Shown one piece after another: positions 1 to 11,599 of a DNA stretch of 64,000 nt; the first letter of the stretch is position 1, and each line of letters opens with the position of its first letter. Source of the stretch: Isoetes taiwanensis (taxonomy: Eukaryota > Streptophyta > Lycopodiopsida > Isoetales > Isoetaceae); the NCBI GenBank assembly GCA_021234155.1, contig JAJEKV010000002.1, positions 12,772,794 through 12,836,793 of the forward strand, in the 5' to 3' direction. The translations under genes were made by a program, and so were the position numbers. Under the pieces are notes generated by a model that worked only from the letters and a program-made list of their open reading frames with translations, did not search any database and was not told the DNA's origin.

Positions 1-600
1 CTGAAACGTACTTCGTTCGGTTACATTGCTTGCTACCGGACCTTCTTGTGGCAGTTACCGCAAGATTAATCTACGCATGCAACCTATACTAGAGTATGGG
101 TTATGGTTGACCTGATGAGACCGCTCTGGGTGATCTAGGGCGTGGTGTAATGTCGTGTAGGCATGACCGGTTCACCTTGAATATTGGAAGGTAGATTAAA
201 AGTCTACTTGTCCCAGAGCGAAGGCGACCTCGAATAAAGTTCGAGGGAATGCATGGTGGGAAAACACCTCTGGTCAATGCCCTCTCTGAGGAGGACTCTA
301 TCCGCTGCACTTCATCTGGGAAGGACCTTCTCACTCACGCTTGGAACGTAGTTAATAGTGGGCGGTATTACGTATAGCGGCTGTCTCCATTACGATGGAA
401 AGCATCTCACCTTTGTGGGAGTTGGTCTTTGCATCGTTGGGTTGGTTGGTTTGTACATAACCATGATTTTTAATGTGGTGAAATGGTACTGCAATGAAAT
501 ACTCTGAGCCAATAAGCGCTCCGGAGGACACGGTGAAATTGCCCGGACGGCCTTGTCGGCCAGGATCTGTGCCGGGCGTAACACCTGAACTCATGCTGGA
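1..600 (+). repeat. 3' untranslated segment of a chromovirus, copy A
   Basis: From about position 45 this segment matches 28,880-29,420 in the same orientation. Shared stretches include the block around CTACGCATGCAACCTAT, the phrase GGCATGACCGGTT, and the block ending GAGCGCTCCGGAGG. In the second copy the segment lies between a chromodomain and the polypurine tract, so it is the 3' non-coding part of the internal region. The copies differ by many small indels. The first 45 bases show no clear match. Coding-looking frames here are short and not conserved between the copies. Confidence 0.6.
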
Positions 601-2146
601 TGCTCAGGCAAAACGCCAGTAAATCTTGGGCCGACCGACCATTAATGTGTCCATCTTCATCTTCTTGTGGTAAACCGAACGCTGAACAACAGACATGTTG
701 GTGGACAGTTAGAAAAGGACCTCATGGTGGGACTGCTGGACCATGAACAACATCATTTGGAAGGACGGCGGGAAGTAACCTCACAATTCAGGGCGATCTT
801 GTCGCGCTGGTCATGCTCTTCTGTCTTATTGCTGGGCAAAATGTGGAAAAACTGCTTATTACTTCCATAAACGTAACTCTGGGTTTTGACCATTTCACTA
901 TGTAGTTGGCGGGGGACCAGCATGGAACGTTGACGTATCGCAACGGCGAACGGAACGCGCAGCTTCGTGGCGGGGACGTGCGCCGTTACCGGGCTTAACG
1001 CGCTTCCGGAACACAAAAGCCCACCTCCGGACGGCGTTATGTGCTTCCGTGCTTTGCGCCAGCATCTTCGCCGATTGGCGAATTAATTCCGAGTTGAGCG
1101 GGAAGGCTTGAGCCAAGAATCGAGTATTTTGTCAATTGCTTAGCCCTAGCGCTCCAGGTCATTGTCAGTAGGGTTTGGCCTAAGCCAATACCATAAACCA
1201 TCTATAGATCCCGTGGTGACTGCTTAAGGCTACTACGTGATTTAGATTAGATCTTGTTCTTTAGTTCTTACGTATTATGTATATGATGATGTATCTACGT
1301 AATTCATTGTGGCTGGGAAGGGGTAGAGACCCTAAAGCCTAGTAGTTGATGCTCTAGCCTCTTGCTGCTTGTAGAAATTACGTGGCTGAAACCACACGGT
1401 TGTGGGTGTGAAGGCGGGCCCGGCCCTGGGAGGTTCATGTCGACTCGGAAGGCATTTCTGGTATGTAAAAGTCTCTGGGGATCTCTACGGCCAATCTAAT
1501 GGCTTGCCATGTGGAGCAAGGCATGTGCTGTTTACCCAGGTGAGTGATGCTCGCCATTGGGTTCCAGTGATTAGGGTGGCCCTCAGTCACCTTGAGTCGA
1601 CATGGGGTGCCTGGAGTGATCCCTAGCCCATGTGGGGAGATGCAACCCGAGGGAATAGCCCCTTGGCTATGCATCCCGGCCGGGCTACCGGTGGTCCCAA
1701 CACTTTTCAACCTACCTGCACCAAAGTGCGGGGAGGCCGGATAGGTGAGCGAAAACCCTAAGCCATGTTCTCATACCCGACCAAATCCATTGCCATGAAT
1801 TACATGCAATGAACTCACGGAGACCCAGCGGAGTCGGTCATTCCCGCGGAGTCGAGCCTTGGGTGGGATGCCCATATGTGATGTCTTTGATCTTTGTCTG
1901 TCACGGATATGGATGAGCCATCGCCGAGGAGTGGCTATGTGATGATGTTGTATCGACATGTATGTTTTACGCTTCGCTTATTCATTTGGGTAGGCCACGA
2001 GGCCGCGGGGTAAAATGGCCCTTCATTCTTCCCACTGGAACTCATCAAGGTGCGGTGATACGTGGAGGAGCCTTGTATCGATTATCATAATTGGTATAGG
2101 GGATGAACTCGTTTTTGCTCGGTGATGCAGGTATATAGTAGCGGCG
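601..2146 (+). mobile_element. LTR of a Ty3 chromovirus-like element, copy A
   Basis: The right-hand part (about 1,015-2,146) aligns with the LTR at 29,721-31,264. Both share the GTATTTTGTCAATT block, the GATTTAGATTAGATCTTG block, the AGAGACCCTAAAGCCTAGTAG block and the GTGGCTATGTGATGATGTTGTAT block. The left part (601-1,014) is too diverged to align by eye, so the exact LTR start is not fixed. The right end is set by the primer-binding site that follows directly. The copies show repeated CTG-versus-ACG exchanges, for example TCTACGTAATTC here and TCTCTGTGAATTC in copy B. Confidence 0.65.
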
Positions 2147-2158
2147 TGGTATCGAGCA
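2147..2158 (+). other. Primer-binding site, initiator tRNA-Met type
   Basis: The bases TGGTATCGAGCA directly follow the LTR end. The usual plant Ty3/copia primer site complementary to the tRNA-iMet 3' end is TGGTATCAGAGC, so this is that site with CAG reduced to CG. Its place after the LTR shows that this LTR serves as a 5' LTR for the sequence to its right. Confidence 0.65.
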
Positions 2159-3184
2159 ATGTTTCTTGGTGACCAGAGCAAACAGCGACCATGTTCCCGG
2201 TAGTACTAACTTTATAGGACTCTCAAACCTGAAAAAGTGGGGAAATTTTTTTCGTTTTTGTAGTATATGCTAAGCTAGTAACAATTAGGAGAATTGAAAA
2301 CTAGGAAAACTAAAAGTTTCAATAAATTTTGACCAAAAAGAACTTAGCAATGTCTCACGATATGCGCCGGGCCAAAAACCAAAATTTGGTTTGACTCGGC
2401 GCTGCCAAAACATGAACATGACCCTCAATACCCTTGAAACATGATGAATTTTAACAAACTAATATGCTAAAATCGAGTTTTAAGATAAAATTAGTCGGAT
2501 CTATATGTTATATACCCCTAAGAATATGCCTAGATCATAAAAATTTAGTTAAAAATGCCAAATGTCTCCCATGGTATGCGCATGGACCAAAAACCAACCT
2601 TTGATTTTTCTGGCGCTGCAGGTGAACAATAAAAAGTCTGAAGTAAGCATATGTAATAAGGGTAATAGGTGCCTAAAATTGGTAATACCCCAACTATAAA
2701 AACCTAGACCCCCTCAATTATGCGTTTCCTCCTTAGAAATTGCTCGACTCTGGCGATTTTTGGCATTCCGTCGGCCGTGGAATATAGCGAAACCAAGCGG
2801 TACTCCGTTCTCGAGGCGACCGGCCTTAAATTCGGCCCGAATGCCGGGGAGCTCTTCTTGTGAAATGGCCAACCTTCATCGAGTGAAACGGTCACCGAAC
2901 TGAAGCACCAGGGGGAAGGATCAGCGGAACACGGAAGGACCCGATGGTGAACCAAGAGGGCGCGCGTGCACACTTTCGAAACGCGCCACCAGCGAGGCGC
3001 ACCGAGAAATAAGGCGATGGCAGCGAATAAAATTGCCGGCACCAAATAAGAAAGGAGAAAGATATGAGCCGGCGAACAAAGAAGCGGATGGGCGAGAGAG
3101 GGAGGCAAACTCGAACCGTAGACGGAGGGAAAATTCAGCGACTGGTTGAAAGCATGAGAAGCGGCGTGAAGCGACTTAATTCAG
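2159..3184. other. Internal leader region without a recognisable gene
   Basis: This lies between the primer site and the integrase remnant. Two degenerate copies of one segment sit at about 2,342-2,415 and 2,558-2,632, sharing AATGTCTC, ATATGCGC/GTATGCGC, CCAAAAACCAA and GGCGCTG. From about 2,700 the base composition becomes GC-richer. No gag, protease or reverse transcriptase can be read, although a complete chromovirus would carry about 3 kb of coding sequence here. Confidence 0.4.
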
Positions 3185-3620
3185 GGAACTGGAACCTTCG
3201 CGGTCTGCGAAACCTTGGCAGATGGGAAGGTCGGTACGCGCGGACTTCATAACGGGGGCTCAGAAGGGTGTTGATGAAAGAAAAGATGCTGATAGTTGTG
3301 GTCGACAAGTTATCGAAGATGCTTTATTTGCCTGCGGGTTCTGGAACCACATTATAGATCTGGTAAACTCTTGGAGCTCCATGGCATGCCAAAGAGATCT
3401 CAAAACGAGAACCGAAGTTCCATGATTACTTTAACCGGAATTTTTGCGGCGATTGAGGGCGAAGAAGGCGTCCATGAGCACGACCTATCATCCCTCGGTG
3501 GATGGGCAAGCGAGCGGACCAACGAGGCCCCTTCTGGCTTATATGCGGAACAAGCGGTGTAATGGGAAGAGTTTATTCGCGGTGGAATTAAACATAACAC
3601 CGGTCCAAGCACAATATAGT
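3185..3620 (+). pseudogene. Ty3 integrase catalytic-core remnant
   Basis: Integrase joins retroelement cDNA to the host genome. Across shifted frames the sequence gives the family's ordered core motifs: a KPWQM...DFITG segment (first catalytic Asp, near 3,246), VVVDKLSKM (near 3,295-3,325), the ELHGMPK segment, then STTYHPSVDGQA with the ERTN that carries the catalytic Glu (near 3,480-3,520), and a diverged KSLFAVELN tail. At least three frame changes break it. It lies only about 1 kb after a primer-binding site, so gag, protease, RT and RNase H are missing. This is either an internally deleted element or a fragment of another element inserted here. The family assignment is clear; the exact lineage is not. 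Confidence 0.7.
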
Positions 3621-5329
3621 GGGTCAAAAGTCAGTTTTAGAACTATATGGTAGTTGGAAAGTGAGTGGTAGGTTGTATTTGGTTTCGAAGTTAGCGGGGA
3701 AAGGGAGGGCACCGGGGCCGAAGCCACAAGAAATGGGAGATGGGGGAATCATTTTGCTACTTCCAATATACAGGTCCATTCTGATTACAAACATCCCACT
3801 TAGTTACGCCTAAAGCGACCTAAAAGTTTTCCCTATCCTCTAGGGTTTTTCCCTGTTTTCCCTGTGGGTTTGTCTTCCCTCGTGCTCCTCCTTTTCAGGT
3901 TTTTCTTACGCTAATTCTCTAGTTTATGACTCTCAAGTTTTTTGCCCCAGAAACTTTCTCTCCATTCCATCAAAGGATTAGAATGGGATTTTTATTGTCC
4001 ACCACAGGGCATACAGAACAAGGGAAAAGGCAATGGTTTTTTCTTTTTCTTTGTTAAACTTAGCTTATTTCTTATTAGGTAATGTATTGAGTCTTAATTT
4101 CATACCATGCCGTATCATCTCTCTAGATAGCTTGTTGGGTAATGCCGAACTTAAGTTTTCACACGCATTGTTGATCTCTCTTAGCGAGGGAAAACCGGGA
4201 CTATAATAGATCTTGTGCACATAAAACATCTCTAGCCAAATTGTTACAAAACCGTTAGTTTTAATTCAAGCCAAGCCATATCTAACTTTAAATTCTGCTC
4301 GATTTATTATGAGAATTTATAAGTCCATGTTATATCTTTTGCATTACATCTATTACTCTATGATTGTAGAAATTTGAAAAAAGACAACGCTCTCTTCTTG
4401 TGTACAATTAGTTGTGCATATTTTTGAAATGTTTATGTGCAAATTTAGTTAAAGTTTCTTGCCTCTTTACTTGTGCATGTAGGTAGTTGTATCTCGTCAG
4501 CCCAAGGTGCAATTCAAGATTTGAGCAATTCAGTTGGGAGGGTTTTGACCTTAAGGAGTTATATAAATCGTGAGAAAGGAATGTTGATGACAATGACATG
4601 GAGTGGATGTGGGGTCCAAAGTAAATGGCAAGAATCTTGTTCACGTGTTCGGGTTGTTGAAAGAAAAAGAAGGAGGAGTTCCTATTGCTATATAAGAAAA
4701 TACATGATGAAAGAAGGTTTTAGGGGGCGTGCCTCAAGTATTGAAGTGAGGCATTTCTCTTGCATTGCAATGGTCGTGAAATAAATTGGATGAGTTTCTA
4801 CAAGCATGCAAAGTCAGCAAAGAAGAGTAGAGCACACTTTCAAACAAAGGACTATGATGACAGCTGAAAAAGCAGGACGATAAATGTTGTTTCTCACCGG
4901 GACATTGTCTCCAACCAGCCGCGTTTTGTTGAGCAGCCCTCTTCCATAAACCTGTAGCTCTAATGTGACATGTAAGACCAAGGTGAATGATGCCATTATG
5001 AAAAAGATACCAGTGTACTATTTGATTCTTGTTTCTATTTTGTAGCTAATTTCTTAACCACCTAGGTCAGTGTAAAGTGACTTCTTATAATTTAATTACT
5101 GGGTATAGTTAGCTTCATAAATTAATTTTTTAAGCTGTAACACGTATGGAGTTAGTAGTTGATTCATAGTTGAGATGGTAGAACAAGCTGGAATTATAGT
5201 GCATGTTTTAAACCAAAGGTTGGAAGCCGGGTAGAATCATGTAGTTATGAGTTGTAGCTTCTAGCTTAAGCTTAGTCACATGTTGTAGTTGGTATTTACA
5301 ACCATTTTGATTATTCGGTCGAGGTCGTT
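3621..5329. other. No recognisable gene
   Basis: AT-rich sequence with pyrimidine-rich tracts around 3,830-3,910. Short open frames (for example 4,473-4,784 plus) have no motif I recognise and no codon pattern that stands out. I see no RNA gene or mobile-element end. Confidence 0.5.
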
Positions 5330-5580
5330 GGAAGCTCTGCGGTTTGGCATTGCCGTCACCACACCTTACTAGTTACGGTCGGTCTTGCTTCATAGTGCAC
5401 CATGCCTTAGTAGTTGCGGTTTAGGTCCACGGTCATAGTGAAGTGTATGAGGCGGTTGCGGCACCTTGTGTCTTCTGGCTCAAGTCCACACGGCTGCGAC
5501 ACGTGTCCTGGATGCGACTTGTGTCCTTATAGTTGCGACTTGTGTCCTTGCCATGGTGCTGCGAGCTATAGGCAAGCTTT
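5330..5580 (+). repeat. Degenerate short repeat, TTGCGACTTGTGTCCTT-like
   Basis: A GC-richer patch in which TTGCGRCTTGTGTCCTT-like words recur: near 5,455 (GTTGCGGCACCTTGTGTCTT), 5,490 (GCTGCGACACGTGTCCTGG), 5,514 and 5,532. The words TAGTTGCGG/TAGTTACGG also recur near 5,370 and 5,410. The units are too diverged to give a fixed period. Confidence 0.4.
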
Positions 5581-6239
5581 GCGGATCACATAATGAGCAC
5601 TCAAACTCTTTAACGATAGGTCGGTTTAATCTTCGACCCATTGGGATGTAATTCAAGTACGTTTATTCACGTCTAAAGCAACAGAGCAAAATGTTTAGAG
5701 CTTTCTTTTTTTTATACTAGATGGCAAGATGCTTGACCTTTTTCAATAGAGCAAGATGTTTTTGCATGTACTTGCACCTTCATTCCATCAATTGTTTATC
5801 TAATTTAAGATCCTAATTTAATTCTCTCTTTCAATTTCCGAAATGTCAAGGATATTGAAGGAGTGGATTTCTATCAAGTAGAATATGATGTCATGGTGAC
5901 TATCGATTACCGGAACCCCAGCGAGATTGCGATGCGTTGTCATGAAAGAAAATATTAAAAGGTCTAGAGGGGAGGTGGGTAGCCATGACATTAAAAGTAC
6001 CAAGATTTAATCACAAAAGCTCTGCGCCAAGGAGGGCGTTGAGGCAAAGAATTGACCTACAAAAAAAGGAGTTTTTGAAGATTGGCCTAGCTTTGAAGCA
6101 AGCTCGATGACTTATTAACCGGTGGAGATTTCCGGAGATGTCGAAGTTGAGTGCCTAAAACAAATTGAGACCTCGCCATTTTACAAGGCTTTTGGCATCT
6201 CGATCCAAAGAGATGTGCCAACCTTTTGAGTTCGGGATC

Positions 6240-6440
6240 CTTGTTTGCCTACCCAAACACCCCACGTTGTTGATAGTTTAGAAGGAAAGCTTCAGCATTA
6301 ATTTGAGCAAAGCATGCCCATTTGTTACAGGTCACCAAATCGATGTGAGATGCTCTTGCCCAATCATTATTGTCGAAAGTGCGGACACACATATCATGTG
6401 GCATGCTGCGTGAGCTTACCCCGTGTAGCATCTTCCACTT
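6240..6440 (+). pseudogene. Possible zinc-knuckle remnant of a retroelement
   Basis: One frame reads YCRKCGHTYHVAC near 6,371-6,409, which resembles a CCHC zinc knuckle (C-x2-C-x3-GH...H...C) with the last spacing shortened from four to two residues. Such knuckles occur in retroelement gag and LINE ORF1 proteins. Nothing else nearby is recognisable, and the frame is closed on both sides. This is a weak call and could be chance. Confidence 0.2.
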
Positions 6441-7799
6441 CATATGTTTCCGAATGAATTAATCAATGCTTTGTTTTGCAGTGCTTGCTCTACATTATGT
6501 TGTTATATCGAATTGTGGACATACCATGTCAAAATCATGTTTGTCGTTTCTTTGATTAAAGGGGTGCTGAGCGGAAGATTAGCATAACGCTTAGACCGCA
6601 TGGTTGGTTTGATTTTCATTTATTTTTCAGCTCACGCTAGGTACTTAATGATTGTTACTTACATATGGAAATAGAGAAATTGACAATGAAAGGTGTTAGT
6701 TCCACCCCTCGGCATCTGTGATTACATCCAAGGATCATAAACTTATGCGAGATGTTTGACCTAATCGCATTACAACAATTGGGAAGGGCGTGATGGACAA
6801 TATTTTCTACAAAGAGCGTAGGACAATACACAATGGCAAACAAAAGTTGTTAATATTTTCTAATGTGCAAGATTTTCAAAAAAAAATATGACCATGTGTA
6901 TTTTATTATACATATGCAAACACGATAGTCAAGGGCAATCAACAACTGGTATGGAAGTTCACCATAACCAAAAAACCCCGATTGCTGGAAGACAATGAAC
7001 CAAACACCAGTCTTGTTTCAGAGCAAAGGTAATTATATATAATTTTGCTAGAAAGTATTCTTTACGGATCCGGGTGACGGAAAGCCGGAAAGATTGTTTA
7101 TTGTGTGGTTTGGTTAAACTTTAGTAGTGTCCAAGTTGCACATAGTTTGATTAAACGTAGTGCTAGGGTCATGCTGTGCATGGGCTATTACAGGGATGCA
7201 AGTGGTTTTGACTTACTTCACTTTGTTTATTTAAAGTTTATTGTCATAGGATAATAGCACTAATGATGTAGGTGTCTAAAGGCCCCCAACCGTAAGCCTC
7301 AAATGGGAAAGATGCCGCATTAATCGCCTCATCCCCTTTTGGAAAGAAACATGATGTCTTGGCAATCCACCTAACAACAATGGAAAGCGGCTTCTTGTCG
7401 ATCAAATTAGCTAACTCCATTGGGCGGGGTAGTGTCTTAACTTTGGGATTGTATAGTAATGACACATGATCATAACCGAGATGTGCGGGTTTATCTATAG
7501 GAGACAATAGGGGTAGTTGTTGCGGAAAGAATGACAATCTCTGGAAGTTCTCGTGACTCCATCGCGTAGCCCAATCTTGAAGACAAAGGAATGGAACATC
7601 TTATCCGGTCATTAATAATGAAGAGTCCATTTCACTGCAAAAAATGTTCTCTATTAGATTGATTTTAAATTTATTTGTTTGAATATATGCTGAAATTTAC
7701 ATTCTCCGAGGGAAATACAATAAGTTTAGCAAACTTAAAAAGTAAACGGGGAGGTATTTGGTAGTCCTTCCATGTCCCCCATGTACTAAAAAGGATCAA
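6441..7799. other. No recognisable gene
   Basis: AT-rich sequence. The longest open frame (7,244-7,537, minus, 97 codons) has no motif I recognise and no support from a second copy in the window. Confidence 0.45.
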
Positions 7800-8440
7800 A
7801 TCACACAAGAAGCTTCTTTATTTTTGAGCTTGATGTGGTGTTTTGTTGAAGCTATTTGAGAATACGGAACCATTGCCCAAATTGTGGGGTTCATGGATGG
7901 TGCGGAACTAAAGCACCTCAATCATACAAAGTTGGCAGGTCTGAGGGCAAGGGATCTTCTAGATTGGTGTTTGAGCACTTTTGAGATTCTTTGTTTGGAC
8001 AAGATTGAGCAACATTTACGGCAAATCTCTATTATTAATCAAATGTTTCAACAAGCCGCCAAACGTAAAATTACATTTTACTTGGTCTTCGCGGAAAGTG
8101 CACAAAACACATCGTTCAAGATTGATAGAAAGCCTATTATGTTGAAGGAGTTGAGCAAGGTATATCAGGAATCAAAGGGGTGTGGAATGAAAAGAATACA
8201 TTGTTAATAGATAGATATGTTGTACCATGGTTTCAAAAAAAACCAAGAGATTCAATGGTATGTCCCAATACTTACCAACCATCTCGAATAGATGGTGACT
8301 TCCTACGAACATTTGAGACCTTTGGCTGGAAGGATTATTAGAAAATGAAAGTGTGGAAGTCTATGAAAAGCAAATCCATTGACCAACTTTTCCGGATAAG
8401 GTTTTAAAAAGAGCGTTGGACATTCTCAAGAAATATCGGT
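7800..8440 (+). pseudogene. FCP1/NIF-type phosphatase pseudogene
   Basis: FCP1-homology (NLI-interacting factor) proteins are HAD-fold serine phosphatases; relatives act on the RNA polymerase II C-terminal domain. Read with frame changes, this stretch follows the domain in order: GLRARDLLDWCLSTFEI (near 7,940), YLVFAESAQNTSFKIDRKP and PIMLKELSKVYQE (8,075-8,172), GVWNEKNTLLID (8,180-8,214), then DSMVCPNTYQPSRIDGDFL (8,248-8,304) and FGWKDY. The N-terminal catalytic DxDG(T/V) is not preserved; a degenerate LELDVVF lies near 7,826. There is no intron at these junctions, which would suit a processed copy, but no poly(A) tail or flanking duplication was identified. Stops and frameshifts make it non-functional as written. 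The family match rests on several independent motifs, so I am fairly confident of the call but not of its origin. Confidence 0.6.
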
Positions 8441-8609
8441 ATCATTGACATTGAGTGAGTGGAAGACTATGAAGCTTCGGCATTTTTTTGATACGTGTCA
8501 TTGTACCTAATTAAATTGTTTTTGTTCAATGACTATTTGGCTTTTGCCTTACATTTGTATTTGGCTTTTGCCTCACATTTTTATCAAATGATGGTTTTCC
8601 AGATTTTTA

Positions 8610-9125
8610 TGGAAATGCTTTGTTTATAGTGCAAATGGTAATGTGCTTCTTCTTCTTAAACATAATGTGTATTGACATGGAACCGGCCCCAGAAGTCCCC
8701 TCGCATATTCATTGGACAACACCGGGTATTAGAAACCGTATCTTCAAAACCATTGAGAAGGAAAGATTGTGGCCATTTTTACATGGCAACACAAAGCATG
8801 TGCATATGAATGAAGCAAAGAACTGATTGCTCGTATTTTGTGATTGGAAGTGAAAACATTAGATCCATATTTGCATCGAAGAGAGAATTGAGGTCTATGG
8901 ATACTTAATATCCGAATGCTATCAAATTTAGAAAGATCATTCTGCTTGGGTTGCTAATGGAATTGCTCATATCCAAAGCATACAGCCCATTGTTTTCAAG
9001 ACTTTTGTAGAGTCCTTGTGGAGTAGCAAGCCAAAAGATTAAGGCAATTACTTTCAAAATTATGCACAATGCATTTTGGTATCCAAACCCCATAGAACGA
9101 ATAATTGAGGCTTTTGCATGCAATT
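8610..9125 (+). other. Unrecognised coding-like remnant
   Basis: An open frame from 8,620 to 8,826 continues, with frame changes, into segments such as ECYQI near 8,915. It has a fairly even amino-acid mix and no repeats. I do not recognise the family. It follows the phosphatase pseudogene on the same strand by about 170 bases, but nothing links the two. Confidence 0.25.
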
Positions 9126-9204
9126 AAATTGCTCAATAGGGTAATGTCAATGATTCAATAGGTAATGTCACCATTGTAGAAGTCTGAAGAAGCATTTCGG
9201 TTGT

Positions 9205-9350
9205 ATTAAAAGAAAACTTGTATTAAAGAAAACTTGTATTAAAGAAAACTTGTATTAATGTATTACAAAGACGTTGAATGTTTTGTCAAGCATGTATGTG
9301 CAAGAATAGCATATTTTGAGCAAAGATCTTTGAGCAAAGATCTTTGAGAA
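9205..9350 (+). repeat. 17-bp tandem repeat (x3) and duplicated 15-mer
   Basis: The unit AAAGAAAACTTGTATTA occurs three times in a row around 9,207-9,256. About 65 bases on, TTTGAGCAAAGATC is repeated twice (near 9,317-9,347); it contains the palindrome CAAAGATCTTTG. Confidence 0.75.
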
Positions 9351-9883
9351 TTGTATGGATCGGATCATTAGAATAATAACATCAAAAGGAAAATAGAAGT
9401 CAGAATTCAACAGAACTTAAAGACTGCTTCCTTTAACAGAACATAAACAATGAACACATATGTAAAACCATATTATATTATATTAGTCAACCTGTTTACA
9501 AAAATGCCATAAGGCTTTCACATACCAAAAAAACAAGGTCTTTGCATGGAGGGTTGCCCTCAGGTGGGGATCCGAGTGAAATGGCTTAAATCACACTTCA
9601 AAGTCATGTTTTCGAGCATATACTGACATATACTTGGAATATGCCACGAACCCCCAGGGTATAAAGGTGATACGCCACGTGCGTTAATGGGGTCAGCAAA
9701 AAACCCTCCGTATACGCCTTGTCCAACCTTCTAAATGCCCCTTTCCGTATACATATTACATTGGATTCCCCCTCAGAAAACCCCCTAGCCAAGCCCCTAT
9801 CCGTATTTATACATACGGTTTAGGGTAAAAAAAAAACCCACCCCTTTCACTCACATGGTATATACGCCTTAAACTATGTGACA

Positions 9884-9945
9884 TCCCCGGGCACAAACCC
9901 ATATGGATGAGGGTTTTCCCCTTAGGGCAAGCCAAAAAACTGGAC
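9884..9945 (+). repeat. Dispersed short repeat, copy 1
   Basis: Contains CACAAACCCATATGGATGAGGGTTTTCC...GGGCAAGCCAAAAA in interrupted form. The same ordered words recur near 10,780 and 16,300. It is probably a fragment of a short interspersed or terminal repeat. Confidence 0.4.
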
Positions 9946-10139
9946 TCAAACATATCAGTGGAATGCTATTTCCATGCCCAATTCATAATTCATAAGGCAA
10001 GGCATTCAAATACGCTAATAAATCACAAATTGAATGTTGCAAATAAGAAAAAGAAACATAATCCATTGGTTCCATTCAAACCTTGAACATATCGAAAGAC
10101 GAGAAGCAAGAATGATGATTTCGTTGGTGTTTTAGTTTT

Positions 10140-10640
10140 CTTTATCGGGGCCTTCTACAAATAATGCGATCTTTGATGAGCCACCATGTTACAAAGGAAG
10201 CCATGAACGCCGTTCTAGGAAAAATGAATGGACGGGGTGAGTTTGTAAAGTAAAAGTACAATGAAGAAGTAAAGATCGGCGTGTTCAAAGCTCGACTTGT
10301 TGCCAAAGGGATACTCATAAGTGCGGCATTGATTTTTATGAAACATTTTCCCCACATTTGCAAAGCTAAGTTGAGTTAAGTTCATTATTGCATAGTAGTG
10401 AACATGGTCTTGGTATCAAGCATATGGATGTCAAGATTGCTTTTCTTAATTTAAAACTAGAAGAGGAAGTGTACATGAGGCGGGCACCTAGTTTCATCTC
10501 AGCGGGGCAAGAAGCGACTTGTTTACAAACTTGAGAAAGCCATTTAAGGCTTAAAAAGCAGGTCTTGTCGTCAATGGTACAAAACCATCCATACATTTCT
10601 CTTCAAAAAAGATTCACAAGGAGCCAATCAGTTGGAATAT
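10140..10640 (+). pseudogene. Ty1/copia reverse transcriptase remnant
   Basis: Copia reverse transcriptase copies element RNA into DNA. Across shifted frames the N-terminal half of the domain reads in order: FKARLVAKG (near 10,284-10,310), a CGIDF.ETFSP-like segment (near 10,325-10,356), HMDVKIAFLN (10,421-10,450), LEEEVYMR (10,460-10,483), then KRLVYKLEKA, a GLK segment and RQWYK (10,510-10,585). These are the classic ordered blocks of plant copia RT. The YVDD catalytic block, RNase H and any integrase are not found nearby, and I see no LTR pair around it. It is an isolated, heavily frameshifted fragment. The assignment to copia rather than Ty3 is secure, from KARLVAKG and MDVKIAFLN. Confidence 0.8.
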
Positions 10641-10735
10641 GTACTAAGTCTTCTCTCAATTTGTAATATTGGCGAACAACCAAATATATAAAATGAACTA
10701 TTACATTTCATATTTGCTAAAGATTTATAAAACCA

Positions 10736-10835
10736 CGGTGTACCCAACATATGCTAGGCATATTAGGCATATCTGGATATGGCCACAAACCCATAAACGC
10801 GGGGTTTGCCCCTAAGCAACCAAAAATACTACATT
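10736..10835 (+). repeat. Dispersed short repeat, copy 2
   Basis: Shares with 16,262-16,348 the ordered words CATATGCTAGGCATAT, GCATATCTG, ATATG, GGGTTTGCC and GCAACCAAAAA. About 65% of positions look alike by eye. No coding sense was found. Confidence 0.6.
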
Positions 10836-11354
10836 ATATATGTTCGAAAAGCGCCACCAATTGGTATAGCTTCACCAAAGCGTGGCGATAAATGAAATAT
10901 CATGATTTCTAGACCATATTGAATGTTTATTCGACTACAAAAAGAGACCAATGTATGCAATGAATAGCAAAAAAAAAACAAAACATTAAGAAGCTTGTAG
11001 TGTTTTTGAGTTATGCGGGATGCCTGATTCTTACTTGTTACTAGTCTTTATCATGGGCTGGAGCAAGTTGGAGGTTCAATTTTTTCCAGCGCATAGCGGG
11101 GTCTCCACCACATATGCCAAAGAATATGTGGCATTTAACATCGGGTCCAAAAGTTACAAGACAAAAATAAGATGTAAGATATGTCCACATGAATAAATTT
11201 CTAACATTTGTCAACACCAGCCCTAAAACCTTGGCTACTAAAATGTGGTGCCTTTATAGCTTGTTGAATCAATGACCATATTGCATGGTAATACTAAAGG
11301 AATTAATTAGCAGATATTGTCACCTAACACTAATAATCCTTTTAATTGAACACT

Positions 11355-11545
11355 TCATATGGCCATCTCTCACTCGATCTATCCATGCCAATAATAAACA
11401 GAACATTTTGTATCCACATTTATCTTTGTTAAAATTGGAAAATTTCCGGTAGCATCAACTCAATGAGTTTATCCATGCCAAGCAACAAACCATAATCCAC
11501 CATTATCTCGGTTAAGATTGGAAACAATTAACGGCAAGATATTGC
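11355..11545 (+). repeat. Imperfect tandem duplication of about 95 bp
   Basis: Two adjacent units share ATCCATGCCA, a CAACAAACC/AATAAACAG block, CACATTTATCT/CACCATTATCT, and GTTAAGATTGGAAA / GTTAAAATTGGAAA. They look like a short local duplication. Confidence 0.55.
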
Positions 11546-11599
11546 TCAATAACAAAATGTTGATCCTTTTTCCATTATCGATCAACTACAAAAACACTT

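Noticed and set aside
2704-3108. 134-codon minus-strand open frame in a GC-rich block
   Set aside because: No known motif, low-complexity hydrophobic and Arg-rich segments, and it lies in the internal region of a plus-strand retroelement. GC-rich DNA gives chance open frames.
7244-7537. 97-codon minus-strand open frame
   Set aside because: The composition is protein-like, but there is no motif and no relation to the two DFAENY copies or to the phosphatase pseudogene next to it.
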